Below the pieces are notes generated by a model. The model saw only the letters and a list, made by a program, of their open reading frames with translations. It was not told the origin of the DNA and did not search any database. From contig JAEUWP010000434.1 of NCBI GenBank assembly GCA_018524725.1, positions 1 through 64,000 on the forward strand: a stretch of DNA of 64,000 nucleotides. The letters are read 5' to 3'. This DNA comes from Podaxis mareebaensis (taxonomy: Eukaryota; Basidiomycota; Agaricomycetes; Agaricales; Agaricaceae). Positions 50,040 through 63,800 of the stretch are shown here, one piece after another; positions within the stretch are counted from its first letter, which is position 1; every line of letters starts with the position of its first letter. The position numbers and the translations under genes are program-made.

Positions 50040-51755
50040 ATGGCTATCACGACAAACGGTACTCCCAGTGACGCCACGAACGGTGTTGCGAACGGAATGA
50101 ACGGAAAGGCCAAACCAAACCCCTCCGAGCTCGACGTACGTCGTAATCCTTTCTTCAACACATTTAACGATAATCTCATTATGACTCCATAGGCCAGCAG
50201 GTTAGTACTTAACCTCGTCAGGGACCCTAAACCCGTTCCACCCATTGAAGCCCTCGTTTTTGGAGAGGTAACCAACTCTCCCCTTCCTGTGAATTAATTC
50301 TCGACGACCCACTGCGTAAAGACGAAGACAGATCATATGCTTGTTGTGCACTACGACCCAGTTAACGGCTGGTCTGCACCTGAAATTAAGCCATACGGGC
50401 CGTTAAGTATTGACCCGGCCAGTTCCTGCTTGCAATACTGTCCCAATGTCTTCGAAGGAATGAAGGTACGTTCTCTCCTGATCTGACTCGACTAAGTTTT
50501 GATGATCTGATTGCCATCATACTTCTTGACTCGACTTCTAACCCCCGAACGTTCCTGAACGTTGAACGCCCGTTCCCTCTTCGCGCCTCCGATTGCATTA
50601 TGCAACACAGGCCTACATGGGACCGGATGGCAAAGCCCGCCTTTTCCGTCCTGAAGGGAATATGGAACGATTGGCCAGGTCCGCTGCTAGAGTGGCTTTA
50701 CCAGTACGTTAATTCAACACTTTTTATCAAAGGAACAACCATTCATAAAATTGAAACTTGTAATACGTGCATCACACTATATAGAAATTCGATCAGAACG
50801 CGCTATTGACTCTCATCAAACGTCTAGTGCTCATCGAAAAGCGATGGATACCCACCAAGCCAGGTTACAGCTTATACATCCGTCCCACCATCATCGGAAC
50901 ACGTCCAAGTTCGCCTCCCAATTTCCTCCAACATTCCTCATCCGCCTACTGACATTTGTTCCAGGCCTTGGCGTACGCTACTCCGATTCAGCAACCCTCT
51001 TCGTCATCCTCACTCCCGCCGGCCCCTACTTCAAAAACGGTCTCCACCCCATCTCTCTCCTCGCCGTATCTGAAACCGTTCGCGCATGGCCAGGAGGCAC
51101 AGGCGCCCACAAGCTCGGACTGAACTACGCCCCTGCATTCCTTCCCCAGTTAGACGCAGCCGCAAAGGGATACGATCAAATTCTCTGGTTGTTAGAGACT
51201 GATTGTCAAGATGGTGAGAAAGGAAAGAAGGATTTCAGAATCACGGAGGTTGGAGCTATGAACGTTTTCGTGGTTGTTAAGCGGGATGATGGTGGTAAGT
51301 AACCCCATTACCCTCTTTGAATTTTCTGCGTGCACTGGCTCATATTTGGGTTTGCAGACTTGGATCTCATTACACCATCATTGGACGGTACAATCCTTCC
51401 GGGTCTAACACGCGCCTCAACTCTTGCCCTTGCTGACGCCCACACCAACGGCGATATCGTCCTTCCAAACGTCCCATCTACTCTCAAAATCCACACACAC
51501 GAGAAACCACTAACAATGTCGCTCCTCAGCTTCTTATCCTCCGAGGGCAAGGTACTAGAGTTCTTCGGTGTGGGTACCGCCGCAATCGTCGCCCCGGTCA
51601 GCAGGATCGGTTGGGGAGGCAATGACATCGTGTTCTCCGAATATCCAAAGGAAAACGGCGGTTTGGGCATCATCGGGAAGGCGGTGCTGGAGATGATTAC
51701 AAGCATCCAGACAGGTAGGACAGAATTTGGGGGCTGGAGCGTGGTTTGTGATTAG
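50040..51755 (+). CDS. branched-chain amino acid aminotransferase
   Basis: PLP fold-type IV transaminase for Leu, Ile and Val. The start [20 protein letters not shown] has no clear mitochondrial presequence, so a cytosolic enzyme is likely. Exons: [72 protein letters not shown], then [20 protein letters not shown] with [30 protein letters not shown], the PLP-lysine motif [30 protein letters not shown], and the C-terminal half ending [13 protein letters not shown]. Introns are 45-110 nt with clear GT-AG ends; the first is 50138-50192. All expected BCAT motifs are present. Confidence 0.93.
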
Positions 51756-52706
51756 ACGAGGGATACTTTATATTGCCCTTAATTTAGATTATGTAGACTG
51801 GCCTATACTTAGCACAACTTTTGACATTTGTATCTGAACTTAACTCAAAATTATTTGGGGTATCGCAATGTTTTGAGTATCGGCACTTTTGCCTGTGAGC
51901 ATCAGGGAGGTAAGCACCGCGGAACAAGTGAAGGAATTTCCCGTGTACTTAGGAGAGGGAACCGCGCAAAGAGCGTCTGGCTCAGGTCCGTCTCTTAAGA
52001 ACAATGTCATGGACTTCATGGAACGGATTTCATCGGGTATATCAGTAAGGAGCTGTTGCGTGCAGCATCCTGCGACTTTTGGGGAAATAGGAAACAGATA
52101 TACCTTGACATCCCAGAATACTTGGTCTTAAGCGCCGGACAGGAATCGTGTTGTGACACCCACTTAACCTACACACTGAAAAGAAACCAAACGTAAAAAT
52201 AATTTTGAGGAACATGCACAAGGAGACATAATGGCAGATTATCAGTGTACTTGAGCAAAAAAAGGGAATAAGAGCATAAATCGCATCATGTACTCGTACA
52301 TCTCGTCAAGAGCACAATCAAAACATTAGTACAACAACATAAAGGGGGAAAACCGGAATCAACAAAAAAGGCGTTGCAAATGAACAGATAAACAAAATGA
52401 ACAATCGAAATGGAATAGAATGAAAAAGGGGTAACATGATTTGAGCATTTTGTCGTTTGGAATATGGCAAGCAAGAGTAGATATGTCCGCGGGCCTCGTG
52501 AAATTCTTTTCGCCTTCCTCCACATCGAATCCGTCCTACACCGGTTCTCCTTCATAGTCGTCGTCGTCGTTTTTCGCCGCCCTGACCCCCGAACCCGGAC
52601 GGGCCAATAAATAAATAAACCAATTTGCGTCCAGCCTCCTGCATTTGGGCCTCCAAGCATCGTAATCATTATACAGATAGATCTCCACCACCAAGCATTG
52701 TTATGT
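51756..52706. other. intergenic, convergent 3' ends
   Basis: Between the aminotransferase and PSP1-type gene stops. A short ORF at 51889-52131 is not convincing. It is A-rich around 52190-52400. Confidence 0.5.
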
Positions 52707-55290
52707 TTACTGTTCGTAAGAGATACCGCCGCCCTGGATGGATGCCATCCAGATCCTAGTTTTGTACAGCCTAAGGTCATATAAGCATCAGCGTCCCAAG
52801 GTCAAACGGGACAAAGTGAGGCGAACGCACCTGAACAATTCCCTCACGAGTTCCCTGAAATCGATCCTCTTTTCCGCAATGAAGTAGAAAGTCAATTTAC
52901 GGCGATCCCTATCCTCTGCGTCAACAAAAAGCTCCAAGGAGACAAGGAAAGACCTACCATTGATACTCGGCGTCAATGACCTCCATAGGCAATTTCTTCG
53001 CCTTAACCTTACTCTGACACAACTGCAACGCCTTCAACTCATCATGCGCCTTGGCCGCCAACATCCTATCAAGAAGAATCCAACACGGATCAACGGAAAA
53101 TCAAACCAAAATCAAACCAGCCACGTACGCAGTATCCTGCTGATCGGCCTTCCCGAGAATCAACTTTGGGTTAATCTCCTTCTTCCCCTGTGGTGGGCCC
53201 TGTGCACCCTGTGCCGCATTCCCTCCCGCACCTTCTCTACCACCTGCGCCCGCACCAGGCGTAGTCGGGCTCAACGGTCCATCCAATCCAAACCCAATAG
53301 CTGCCGCCGCGGCCGCCGCAAGCGCAGCCTTATCCGCCTGCTGCCTCTGCCACTCCTCCACTTGGCCAATCGTAATCGTATCGTTCACAACAGTGCCCAA
53401 ATCTTTCCCTCTGTCAGCCTCCACGATCACCAAATCTCCAACCTTGACGTCCAGTGATGGGTCCGTGAGATAGAACAAGTCCGTGCGCCCAGCTTTGAAT
53501 TCAACAATGAACAAGGGACAGCTGGGTGGGACGGAGTGCAATGGAACACCCTTGCCCAGGTCGTTGATGTTGGGTTGTTGCGCAGCTGAATGAGACGATC
53601 CCTGAGATGACTGTTGGGAGTGTTGACTGCCCTGGTGCTGGTGATGACCATGGGGTGGCAAGGGAGGATTAGTGAGATTTGTCGAAGCCGAAGGTGGTTG
53701 AGATGCACCAGCAGACGTAGCGCTGAGAGGGCTGAGTGGTTCCGAGGCTTTGCGCTGAAGTTGTGGCGCATAAAACGGTTGTTGTTGGGGATTGATCAAC
53801 CTCGAGCCTGGAGCAGCGGTAGGTGAGATGGGTGAGGAGTTGAGCCCGGGAGGAGCATTGGAAGAGAAGGAGGATTCTCGGTTCCTCAGGTACGGCACTT
53901 GTGTACTGCCACCGCCCGCGTTCGGGTACTTAAACCCTTGGCCTGTGTTGAACCTTCCCGTCGAATCCGGTTGCTGCCCTCCGAACTGTTGATACTGATC
54001 AAATTTGGACGGGCTGTCTCGCCCAATGGAGAACTCGCTCTCGCTTGGGGTGCCGACCGGCTGCCTCGAGGTGTAGGAACTCGGGAAGGCCATGTTGTTG
54101 ATGGACTGGTAGGGTGAGAGAAGGTCTCGGGAAGGCGGGCTTCGCGACAAAGGCGCATAAATCGGAAGGGACGCTGGCTGGCTGGGAGGGTGTGTAGACG
54201 AAGACGAAAGAGGTGGGTCATTTGGCCCAAGATTCAACATGCCGAGATCGCTGGCGAGGTCGTCGTCCGTCAGTTTGAGGTTTCCGCGTCCAAACGCAGC
54301 ACCGGTTGTGCGAATTGGTTCATCGAGGCCGTCAGCACCTGGGGCGTTGAAGCCAATTATGCCCTTGCGGGGTTGAACGACGCTGACACTGTGTCGCCTG
54401 CTCGTAGTTCCACTCCCGCCTCCGCCGTTCTCATCCCTGGGTGGATTCATTCCCGCCCACAATTCGCGGAATGCAGAACCATCATCCAACAAAATTTGCC
54501 CGACATCTCTTCGGAAAGGACTCTGGTTTGTCTCAGAGATCCCCCTCGAGTTAAGCCCATTCCCAAGTAAGTTAGCTGAAGGCGAGGACGAAAGAAAGTT
54601 GCTCGGAGACCGACCGAGGGTGCCCAAAGAACCGTAACGACTCTGACCCGGGGGTTTAATCTCGCCGTATCTCCCAGGAATCGCAAGAGGGCTAGTAGGG
54701 TTATTGGAAAGGAAGGAGTCATTCCAGCTGTTCATTGTGGATGATCCGAGGTATGAGCTCCCGAGGGCAGTAGGCCGGCCAGTCGCCAGGGACTGAGATC
54801 GGCTGCGGGTCGGATCGTGGCCATACGACCTCCCACGACCCAGCGGAGGGAGCCGGTCATCATAGGTATCAGATAACGCGTCCGATTCTTCATCGTCCTC
54901 AATCATAGAAGGGAACACTCGGTCACGCATCGCGGAGGAAAACTGGGATTGGGAGTTTGCGGAAAAAGAGGAGCTGCGAATTGGGATGGGTTGATTGCCG
55001 CGATTAGAGTTGAGCCTGGAGTTGGGCCATGCACCGGCGGTTCCACCGCCAAGGCTCGAGGGTATAAAATGGGTGGCGGAAGGTGAAGGCAAAAAGTTCT
55101 GGTCGGATGAACGGGGTGGTTGGCTAGCTGCTCGTTCGCGGAGAGAAACGGGACCACCACCCCCGATAGTACCAGAACCTCTGCCAATAACACCAGCACC
55201 AGCACTATCAAAGCCGTTTGAATAAGCAGATCGACTTTTGCGGTCGTCATCCTCAGAAGCGCCGAAGTGGTGAAGTGGGTTTTGGGCCAT
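52707..55290 (-). CDS. PSP1: PSP1 C-terminal domain protein
   Basis: Relative of yeast Psp1 and bacterial YaaT/RicT. The first 500 or so residues are low complexity (Ser, Gly, Pro, Asn, Gln rich) and probably disordered. The conserved domain begins around SCPLFIVEFKAGRTDLFYLT, followed by VKVGDLVIVEADRGKDLGTV. After a Gly/Ala insertion it continues MLAAKAHDELKALQLCQSKV, LPMEVIDAEYQW, DRRKLTFYFIAEKRIDFREL and TRIWMASIQGGG before the stop at 52707. At least three introns lie in the 3' part (for example about 53129-53072). The ATG at 55290 follows directly after a non-ATG in-frame extension. Yeast Psp1 localises to P-bodies and suppresses DNA polymerase mutants; function here is by family only. 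Confidence 0.88.
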
Positions 55291-57007
55291 GATGTTCAAA
55301 GCGAACTCGGGGCTTCGTGAGTGTCGTGAACTGGATGAAGCGATTCAAGCCGGTTGTCGATACAAAGGGAGCGTTATCTCGTGAGTCTATGCCGGTCTAC
55401 CTGCGAGGAAAACCAGAGATCGGGTTCAACGAGCTGGGGGAGCAGAGGGAAGGGCACTTACGGATTAATGACAGACTCTAGAACAATGAGAAAAGGGGAA
55501 CCCGGAGAGAAAGATTTTTCTGCTAGTCTAAGCCAAAGCAAGTGTCTAGATGGTGGTGGAGAGAGAGAAAGAGATCTATGAGAGAGCTGAGGTGGAAATG
55601 ATACTTGTATGGTGGGAGGCTCGGTGCCAGCTGACCTTGCCCCGGTCACATGGCCATCACAACCAATAGGGGCACCATTCACCAGCCATTCACTGAAATC
55701 CCCCGCACCAAACCCCGTATATATAAATGCCAGGGCACCACCGTACCCTTTGTCCTCCCTCGATATCACAATTATACTGGCCCCTTCCTCTACTACCGGA
55801 AACGCGAGTTTTATAAATCTGCCATAACCCCCAGGAACACCTCTATTGCATCAATCTCCCTTTGAACTTCAATCCCAGAAATTCGTGCATCATAGCGGCT
55901 TCTGCACAACGATGACAGACGACAAGGCCGGACTTTGCATTCCAACTGTCAAGTGAAGTAAGGGCTAGCTTATTCAGGAAGTCTGTAAACTTGTTGATCC
56001 GTACCCAAAATCCAGGCGTCAGATGAGATATCTACCGCTGGCGAATGAACAACTCATGCTCCGCGTAGACGCGTCTTGAGCGCTTGAGCTCCGGGAACTC
56101 AATGGTGGCGCAATCGATAGAGAGGATTTGTTGCCTCAAAACTCCAGGAGTCTGGTAAGAGACACTCGGAGACACCAACGCAGTTAAATCCACCACCTTG
56201 GCGCGTTCAGGCTCTGGGCCTCGAGTTTCTTGGCTCGATTTCGAGCTCCACACGTTACAAGCCCTTATAAGACCCGGTCACCACACCAAGGGACTATCCG
56301 GAATAGGCTCGACACCGCCACCACAGTACTTATTCTCTTTCACATCAAAACAATTCACCAAGCCATCAATTACACCAACCCCACACTCCACCGCAGAAAT
56401 CATCTTCGACTCGCCTTTTATAGTTCTGAACTAGAACCTTTGTGCCGTACTTGGTATGGGTCTACAATGTATCCCTGATGACGCCGTCCAATTTTGTCCC
56501 GCTTCCCCGAATTGTCATTCGCGTGCTGCACTAACGTCCTCCATTACCGGATCATATGATGCAAGGTGAACGAAGGCGAATTGCAGGTGAAACTCTCCAA
56601 GTTCAAATACGAGAGGCTAGTCGACTTCATTACTCTGACCTGGAGCACTGCGCTGCCGGTTATTAAGTAGATAATAGGATTTGTTGGTTTTCTGTGGTGA
56701 AACAACACTGTCAGCCGGGGGTCACACTAATAGGACGAGTGAAGGATACACTGGACATGGATTGGAAAGAGCTGGGATATATGAAATCTTCTTTACTTTT
56801 GAGGGTTTATAAGCAAAGTTTTGTCCCTCCAGGTCCTAAAGACATAATATCACTCAAGAGGAGTCCGACGACCGCCAAAACATCCGATAAGATAAGATAA
56901 TGCGACAGCGCGTCAACCGGCCAATACCTATGCTTTGGGCTGTGCCACCCTGTCACTATGTGGTCCGCATGTTTGGATGTGACAGTGATCCTCTGTTCTG
57001 TTCCCTC
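55291..57007. other. intergenic between divergent genes
   Basis: Upstream of both the PSP1-type gene and the second NACHT gene. A minus-strand frame at 56032-56253 looks somewhat coding (VLRQQILSIDCATIEFPELK) but has no ATG start or partner exon. No other feature. Confidence 0.45.
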
Positions 57008-59112
57008 ATGTCTACCCACCTCTTCGAGAATGCCCACAACTTCTCCATCAATAATTCCCAAATTGTTGACAATTCTCAGACCATTGTCAATAATAATACC
57101 ACAGGCGGTGAGCTGTAGCTTCTCTGTGCCATACACAACGATAGCTGAGGTTGTCGTCAGGCCTAGATACTCTTCTCCAGGCATCGATCCCCGAAGCCGC
57201 CCATGACTCCTCAGCCCGTTACCCACCCCCTCGATGTCATCCAGGAACTCGACAGGACTACATCTCCAAGATCACGCAGTGGTGCCTTAACAAAGATGGT
57301 CGCACGAGCCATATCCTATGGATGAAAGGCCCTGCTGGGGTTGGCAAGTCTGCTGTTGCTCAATCCTGTGCTGAGGCTCTAGGCCATAACCTGGGCGCCG
57401 CTTTCTTCTTTTCCCGAACCAACTCTATGGATGACCCAGATCGTTTTTTCACTTCGATAGCGTACCAGCTCGCTACGAGGATTGCACCCTATGCTGACAT
57501 CTTAGACCACAAGATACGCAAGAATCCCACACTTGTAGAAAAGTCCATCGGACAACAGTTCGAGGAGCTAATCGCCGCCCCGTTCGAAGAACTGAAATTC
57601 CGCGGGTTGAAGCTTGAAGAGCTCACCATAATTGTCGATGGCCTCGATGAATGCGCCAGGGAAATCGCTCAACTGGACATTGTCGAAACCGTTGCAGCGT
57701 CCCTACGAGCTCACACTACACCACTTCTTTGGATATTCTTCAGTCGACCAGAACCTCACATCGTCAGCATGTTCTCTTTACCACATATATCGGCTCTCTC
57801 CACCAACTTAGAGCTTCCCGTGTCACGGGATATTGATAACGAGATAACCCTGTATCTCACAGACGAGCTGAGGGTGATTCAAAGAGCACATGACTTGCCA
57901 CCATCCTGGCCGTCCGAAATGGCCATCGGGATCCTCGTCAACCTCGTCGCCGGGTTGTTCATATATGCGGCTACCGTTATTCGTTTCATTGGGGACCCGG
58001 ACTCGTTTGGCCCCGATGACCAACTCCGTGCAGTCCTCGACCTCGCATCCCAGATAAAAAAGGCCACCTCAACACATCCCCTATCTGAACTCGATCTCTT
58101 CTACACACTCATCATGCAACGTGTGCCTTCCAGAACCCTGCTCACCACGCAGAAAATTCTCCATCTCACGACACTTCCCCATGCGGCGATGGGTGTGATT
58201 CTGAATGCCAACGTTCTTGGGCTAACAGAAGCTCAATTCCGTCACGCCTGCAGGTCCCTGCACTCTGTTCTTAAGCTCGAGGAGGTCGAGGCGACGAAGG
58301 AACTGCGGATCAAGTTCTACCATGCATCCTTTATGGACTTCCTTCGAGACCCCAACCGATCCGGCAAATTCTGTATCAACGGTGACTGTGCATTGCTGTT
58401 ACGTTACGACCTACTCGAGAGGCTGAATGATATACATAAAAACAGTCGGGGTAAGCTAACCACTTCCAGTATTAGCACGGGGGTGTCGAACTGACTACTT
58501 CACGTTGTTAGGTTTGAAACCCCCGACTCAAAATGAAGTGCCTCCCATGAAATTAGCCATGACGTGGGAAGGGCCTGTTGATCTACTCCTTATCTACGTC
58601 TTTATGGTTGAGGCATTTTTCTCCCTTTGCCAGTCGACACCCTTGGACGATAAGATGCTGAAGGCACTAATAGACTTCGATTACGCAATGATCCCATACC
58701 TCTGGACCCTACCTCTACTTCTGAACGCGCGTCAATGTAGCTGGGAAACGTTCACGAAAAACGTTGGTTCCACCTTTGCTTTTGTGTCTTACCTCCCTTG
58801 CTCAAGTTTGATTTGCAGGTTCCTCCCAATTATCACAAGAAGTTATTTCGACCACATCGAGGCGTGGGATTGCTCGAGAAGCCGAAACTTGCGGATCCCG
58901 ATCGGCCGTATATTCTCGGGCACGGGAAGAATAGGGCGTTGTGGTGGCGTCAGGGTACAGGGACTATGATTGCGCCATACCAAAGCATTCGTGCTGGGGC
59001 GATATTCAAGTTGATTGATCGCAAGATAGAGGTATGTGGGAGTGCCTTGATCTGCATGTTTCTGTCATAACAGCTGGGTTTCAGGCTGCTTTTGAGTGAC
59101 TTCGAGGGATGA
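57008..59112 (+). CDS. NACHT-domain NLR-like protein, second intact copy
   Basis: Paralogue of the gene at 885, about 630 residues. Introns are 57108-57160, 58451-58511, 58763-58818 and 59032-59073; exon 2 is 1,290 nt in both genes. The leader is MSTHLFENAHNFSINNSQIV followed by Asn-rich residues. Walker A GPAGVGKS is at 90-97 and Walker B reads TIIVDGLDECA. The FYHASFMDFLRD motif closes the NACHT-associated region. The tail, starting GLKPPTQNEV and including LFRPHRGVGLLEKPKL and YILGHGKN, matches the tail of the other copies but is more diverged. No repeat domain is visible. If the last intron is not used, the protein ends 1-2 residues differently in length. It lies 54 kb from its paralogue, so the family is dispersed. 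Confidence 0.88.
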
Positions 59113-60035
59113 ATTATCTTAACCAGTTATATCGCGTGTTGAGCCATGTCTTCGGGGTTGCTGCCAGCATTACGGCCTGCTGTGAGATTATATTAGATTA
59201 TGTACGTGCGTTTATGAATTGGCGATTGTCCAGAGATGTATTATATCCCACTGAGTTTCCGCAGACGCAATAATAATCATTTTTTTGAACGTGTTATCTC
59301 GTGTCCGCCTCCGCTCAGCACGCTTTTAACTCTAAACCTCACCCAGTACCTGTGAGCGTTCCATAGATACACAATGAAACCAAACGGACCATGTTACAGG
59401 CCATGGCGGTTCTGTCATGCACATGATTCGCAGTCGCCCAAACGATGCTGGCAGTCTCACGAGGACCGGAGTGTTTCATATGCTATTTGTTACTCGTTGA
59501 CAATTTCCGCTTTATACGCCTCTTATCTGTCGTCCAATTCTGGGAAATCTGCACGCCGTTCTTAACAATACTCAGTCTCTCGATAACTCGAAGACCACGA
59601 ATCACAATCATCGAAGGCAACCACCCACTTTACACCCTCATATAATACGACGCGTACCTCCCAAGGTGCTCCAGACAACCCGAAAGATCCTGCTGTTTGC
59701 GGGTCTGCGAAACTGGTGATATGCACCCCCAAAAAATACCAATGCTCTTGACCTTTCCGAAGTGGAGTTGCAGAATGCTTGTAGAATACTCCTTCTGGTC
59801 CTCATATTGGCATCCACCGAACAGCCCATCGTCAGCTCCTATGCAAAAGTCCTGCAAGACAGAGAAGTCGGGAAATGTTTCTTTTACATCAGAGTGCGCT
59901 CAAGGCTCAATGGGCATGGACTTCATGGCGACAGACTGATACAAATCATTCTTTTTTCCCATTCAAGTCCACCCACAGGCTAATTGCGTTTGTACGTGCC
60001 GATTAGGTGCAAAAAATGTCAATTTGGACCTTAGA
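59113..60035. other. intergenic
   Basis: 3' region of the NACHT gene and sequence up to the tRNA. No convincing ORF. Confidence 0.5.
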
Positions 60036-60125
60036 TGGGGGCACCGTGGATCGAACACGGGACCTTTAGAATACGCTCATTCGAACAACTTCAGTCTACT
60101 GCTCTCCCAACTGAGCTATGCCCCC
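60036..60125 (-). tRNA. tRNA-Phe (GAA) with intron
   Basis: Read on the minus strand, a perfect 7-bp acceptor stem GGGGGCA/TGCCCCC with discriminator A encloses a D arm (GCTC...GAGC, loop AGTTGGGA), an anticodon arm containing CTGAAG (anticodon GAA), and a T arm CCGTG TTCGATC CACGG. An insert of about 17-18 nt lies just 3' of the base after the anticodon, the standard place for a tRNA intron. The first anticodon-stem pair appears to be a G-A mismatch. Length is 90 nt without CCA. Confidence 0.9.
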
Positions 60126-60802
60126 CCTTGCAATAATCTAAACATAGTAACAGTCGGGGTCAGAAACGGTATGCAGGGGAATCAGTCATTGGTGTTCAGC
60201 CAAAGATAAGGTAGACTTCACGCGTTCTGGTACACATCACGTGGTCTGTGACTCAGTGTGACAGCCTCCGGGAACTGTTTTGGAGGTGAGAGACCTGGGT
60301 AGTACGTGCGTCCAAAATATACATGGTAGAACAATATATAAGCCTATTCTACTTAATTCAAGCAGCAGTAAGTTCAATAAAATAGTCTCTGGAATGACCC
60401 GATGGCCCTGATATCTTTTATTTGCCCAGGCGGCCTGAGCTCCATTCAGCCCTCAGGAAAGTGAGAATAAAAAAGATTGTTCCCAAGAGATTGTCCGTAT
60501 CAATTCCAACTACATTTCCTTGCAACAAGGATGTGAATAAAGTCAATATTGAGGATGGTCCGAATATTTTATTTTATTTTATTCCTATCATTTTGTCGCG
60601 CTTTGGTCATGTGATGTATGCCGGAACGTATGGGGTCTACCTTTAAGTTACTAAAGGGGAGATATGTGTTTATGCAACATGTCTATAAATACATCAATAT
60701 CTGAGTGTCCGTGTCTATCGACAAGCTACAAGCTAGGCCACAGCTCACACGTCCAACAGTTCTGATAACCGTAGACGACAGTAACATACACCGCCCACGT
60801 CT
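60126..60802. other. intergenic
   Basis: Between the tRNA and the MTC5/WDR59-type gene stop. A+T-rich; no gene recognised. Confidence 0.5.
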
Positions 60803-63800
60803 TCAGGATAAAATAAGCGCCGTTGGGGCCGGTGGCGAAAACGCAAGTCGCGTTGACGGCCGAGTCAAGTTACTCTCTTGACTCGAAAACGGGAATCCAT
60901 TGCACAAGCACCCACAACCTGTAGGGCAAATAGGCACTTCCAGAGCATTCCAGCAGGATATATGCGAGACGTGGTAACAGTGCAGGCAGTTTCTCGACAA
61001 ACCTGCGATGAAAGGCTTAGATTGCAGATATGACATGCGCAGAAATGAACAGACCTTTGACGGGGAGTCGACAAATTGAGCAGAGAGCCATAGTTCTCGG
61101 GACATGACACGCATGACACTCAAAACTCTTGTCACGGATGGGTTGTCCACAGTGGGTACATGTTTGTACGACCCCTTGAACGCTTGCGAGTCAGAGCCGG
61201 GTGGGTGACTCAAACAAGGCCGAGACTCACCAATCTGATGCTGTACGCCCTTGTTCTCTTCCTTTACGTGATTTCTCTTATTTACCGTCTTTAACAACTG
61301 TATCCTCTTCTCATACATCTGCCACCTAAACAACAACTCCGCGTATATATGCACATGCATAACAAGCTGTCCGATGAAATCTTCCGTGAATACAGGCTTC
61401 GACCTAGGACCAAAGCAAATCAATTCCGTAAAGTCTAGAATCAAGGAGGAACACTCACATCTCCTCATCCTCAGGCGCCTCAAACACCACAACCTGTTTC
61501 TCACTAACACCACTAACACCACTCACAGCACTCTGATTCGAGTTCGTCCACCTCAGATTCGGAGGCCGCTTCGCCGCGCCCCCAGTCCCCGGATGCCCTG
61601 CCGATGAAAACGACACCCCTGAGCCGGGACCCGAACCACCCGAACCACCCGATAACGGTCCTTTCTGGTGTGGTACTGTCTCCGTCCATGACTTTGACGT
61701 CGCACCTGCTGAGTTCAAAGTCGATGACGCATGCGTTATATGCGAGTCCTTTCGCTTCCTAAAGGGCTGAGCGCCCGTTGTCACGGGTGAATCGGGTACT
61801 TTCAGCTTATCAGGTATCGGGCTGAGGGAATGTCTGTCAGTTTGTATTGTGAGATCTGTAGAGGGGTTGAGAGTGGGATTGAAAGTGTCTTGAACGAATT
61901 GTCGACCAGTGCTGAAAATGTTGGTCCAAGAGCCACGAGAGGAAGTAGAAGATGAGAGGGAAGGAGCAAGGGTAGGAGCAATGGGGGATGGCAGACGGCC
62001 CGACGCAGGTGAAAGTGGTTGTTGATTGAGACCTTGAGCAATGGTGTAGTAGTCAAATGCACTCGTCCTTGGGCTGCGAATAGATGAAGGTAGCAGGTTT
62101 ATCGAAGGTCTCTGAGGAAGAGGCGCAGGTGGTGAAGATGCAGCAATCATCGCATATGGTGTCTGCAAGATCAGAGCGGCCAGCATGGCCAACATCTGAA
62201 TGTCCTTATTTTTCGCAAAATCCTCATATCTTTCCACCATGTCAGTCAAAAAACCTAGATATAACACCAACGGAGCACTCACATCCTCGTAAACACGTCC
62301 CTCGCCAACCTCTCACATTCCACATTCAGCCATTTCCCCTCTGAGTTCATGTTCCGCAATAGCATCTGCAATGTATTCCACACCCGCTCATGATCATACC
62401 TCTTCCACTCCTTCGCAACCTTCGCATTCTTTTCGCACACCCCGGCAAGCGTATCCGCCTCAAATACGTACTCCGCCGCAATCTTCTTGTCAGGCCCCGC
62501 AAGCCAGTTGATGTTCGTCACATACATCATACTCCGGCGCACCTGAATCACAGCGACCTGGTTGGTTCCCTGGCCCTGACCCGTCAAATTCCTCTGTTGG
62601 GCGCCGTCCCCCACTTTCGAATCAGCTTCTTTCCTGTGTTTGTGCTGAGAGAGGGTGAGAAGGTCTATCATGAAACGCGCCATCTCGTCGCCCCGTTGTC
62701 TTCGAGGATCAGGGACATACGTCCGATCGCTGGCAGTAAGGGTGAGTCGACGAACAGCTTCAGAGAGGAGAGTAGGAGAGGAAAACTTTCGAATTTTCGA
62801 AGATTTATTTGGTTCCTGATGTGTTTGTGCCTGCTCTTCCTCCTCCTGCTGAGTTGGTTGCGACTGCTGCTGCGAGGCGGATTCATTCGACTTGGCACCT
62901 CCCACGTTCCTCAGAACTGGTCGCACCAAACGTGGAGGAGCCCGAAAGAAACATATCAATTCGCCTGTACGCCATCGTATCAACACCCCCTTTTCACATC
63001 AACTTCTCATCCAACACTCACCATTAGGTCCAAAAGTCCCCTGCGTTGTCCTAGGTTCCGCCAAATTCTTGTGGTTCCTCAAAAGCGACACCGTAACCTC
63101 CTTCGACTTACTCCCTGGCGCTCCGGCCCTCACCGCCGGAGGCGCATCCTCATCCGAAGACTCTCCATCCATGAGTGGAGGTCTGCCATTAAGATCCTCT
63201 TCATCTCCAAACAACAAAAACCGCAAACAAGCTTCCAAGCATGGCCTCTTGCGCTCTCTGATGGCCTTCAATCGTTTCAGCATAAACGCACGGTCTCTCA
63301 TTGAGATGAGTGGGCTACGCTCGAGGTCGATGGTGGGTGTTCCTTCTGGATGTCCCGCTTGTGGATATTCACGTGGGAACGTGAATGTTATACGGATGAA
63401 GACAGAGGAACGTTCACCCCAGGGTCCATGTAGTCCAAGGGTGCAGGTTCGTTTTTTGGCCAAGTCATGCTACCACCAATTTAGATTCCTCAGCATGGTC
63501 AAAGGATGGAAACGAACCTTTTCAAGTTTAATCTTTGATGAGGCCAGCTTGGTCAACACCGATGTGATCCTACACCCAAATCAGCACATCTTCCTCACCC
63601 AAAAGAACCAAAACACCACATACTCATCCTGCAACGGCTGATTCTCTCCCTCTCTCTCCCTCTTATCCTCTGAACCCCGAGCCCGACTAACACTCCTCCG
63701 CCTCCTACTCCCCTCCTGACTCTGGCTTTGCCCCTGTCCCTGTCTCTGCAAATTCACCTCCTGCACCTGAACCTGCCCCGCCAAGTCCAACCCGGACGAC

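Noticed and set aside
51889..52131. Small plus-strand ORF after the aminotransferase
   Set aside because: No ATG-supported start context, no motif, and it lies in a convergent 3' region.
53101..55290. Possible plus-strand genes in the PSP1 region (for example 52960-53457)
   Set aside because: Low-complexity antisense frames opposite a long real coding exon.
56032..56253. Minus-strand coding-like fragment
   Set aside because: Begins with a non-ATG codon and has no partner exons; kept only as a note in the intergenic entry.
62390..63641. Long plus-strand ORFs of 304 and 249 codons
   Set aside because: Antisense to the RWD and linker exons of the MTC5/WDR59-type gene; composition is Arg/Ser-rich without motifs.
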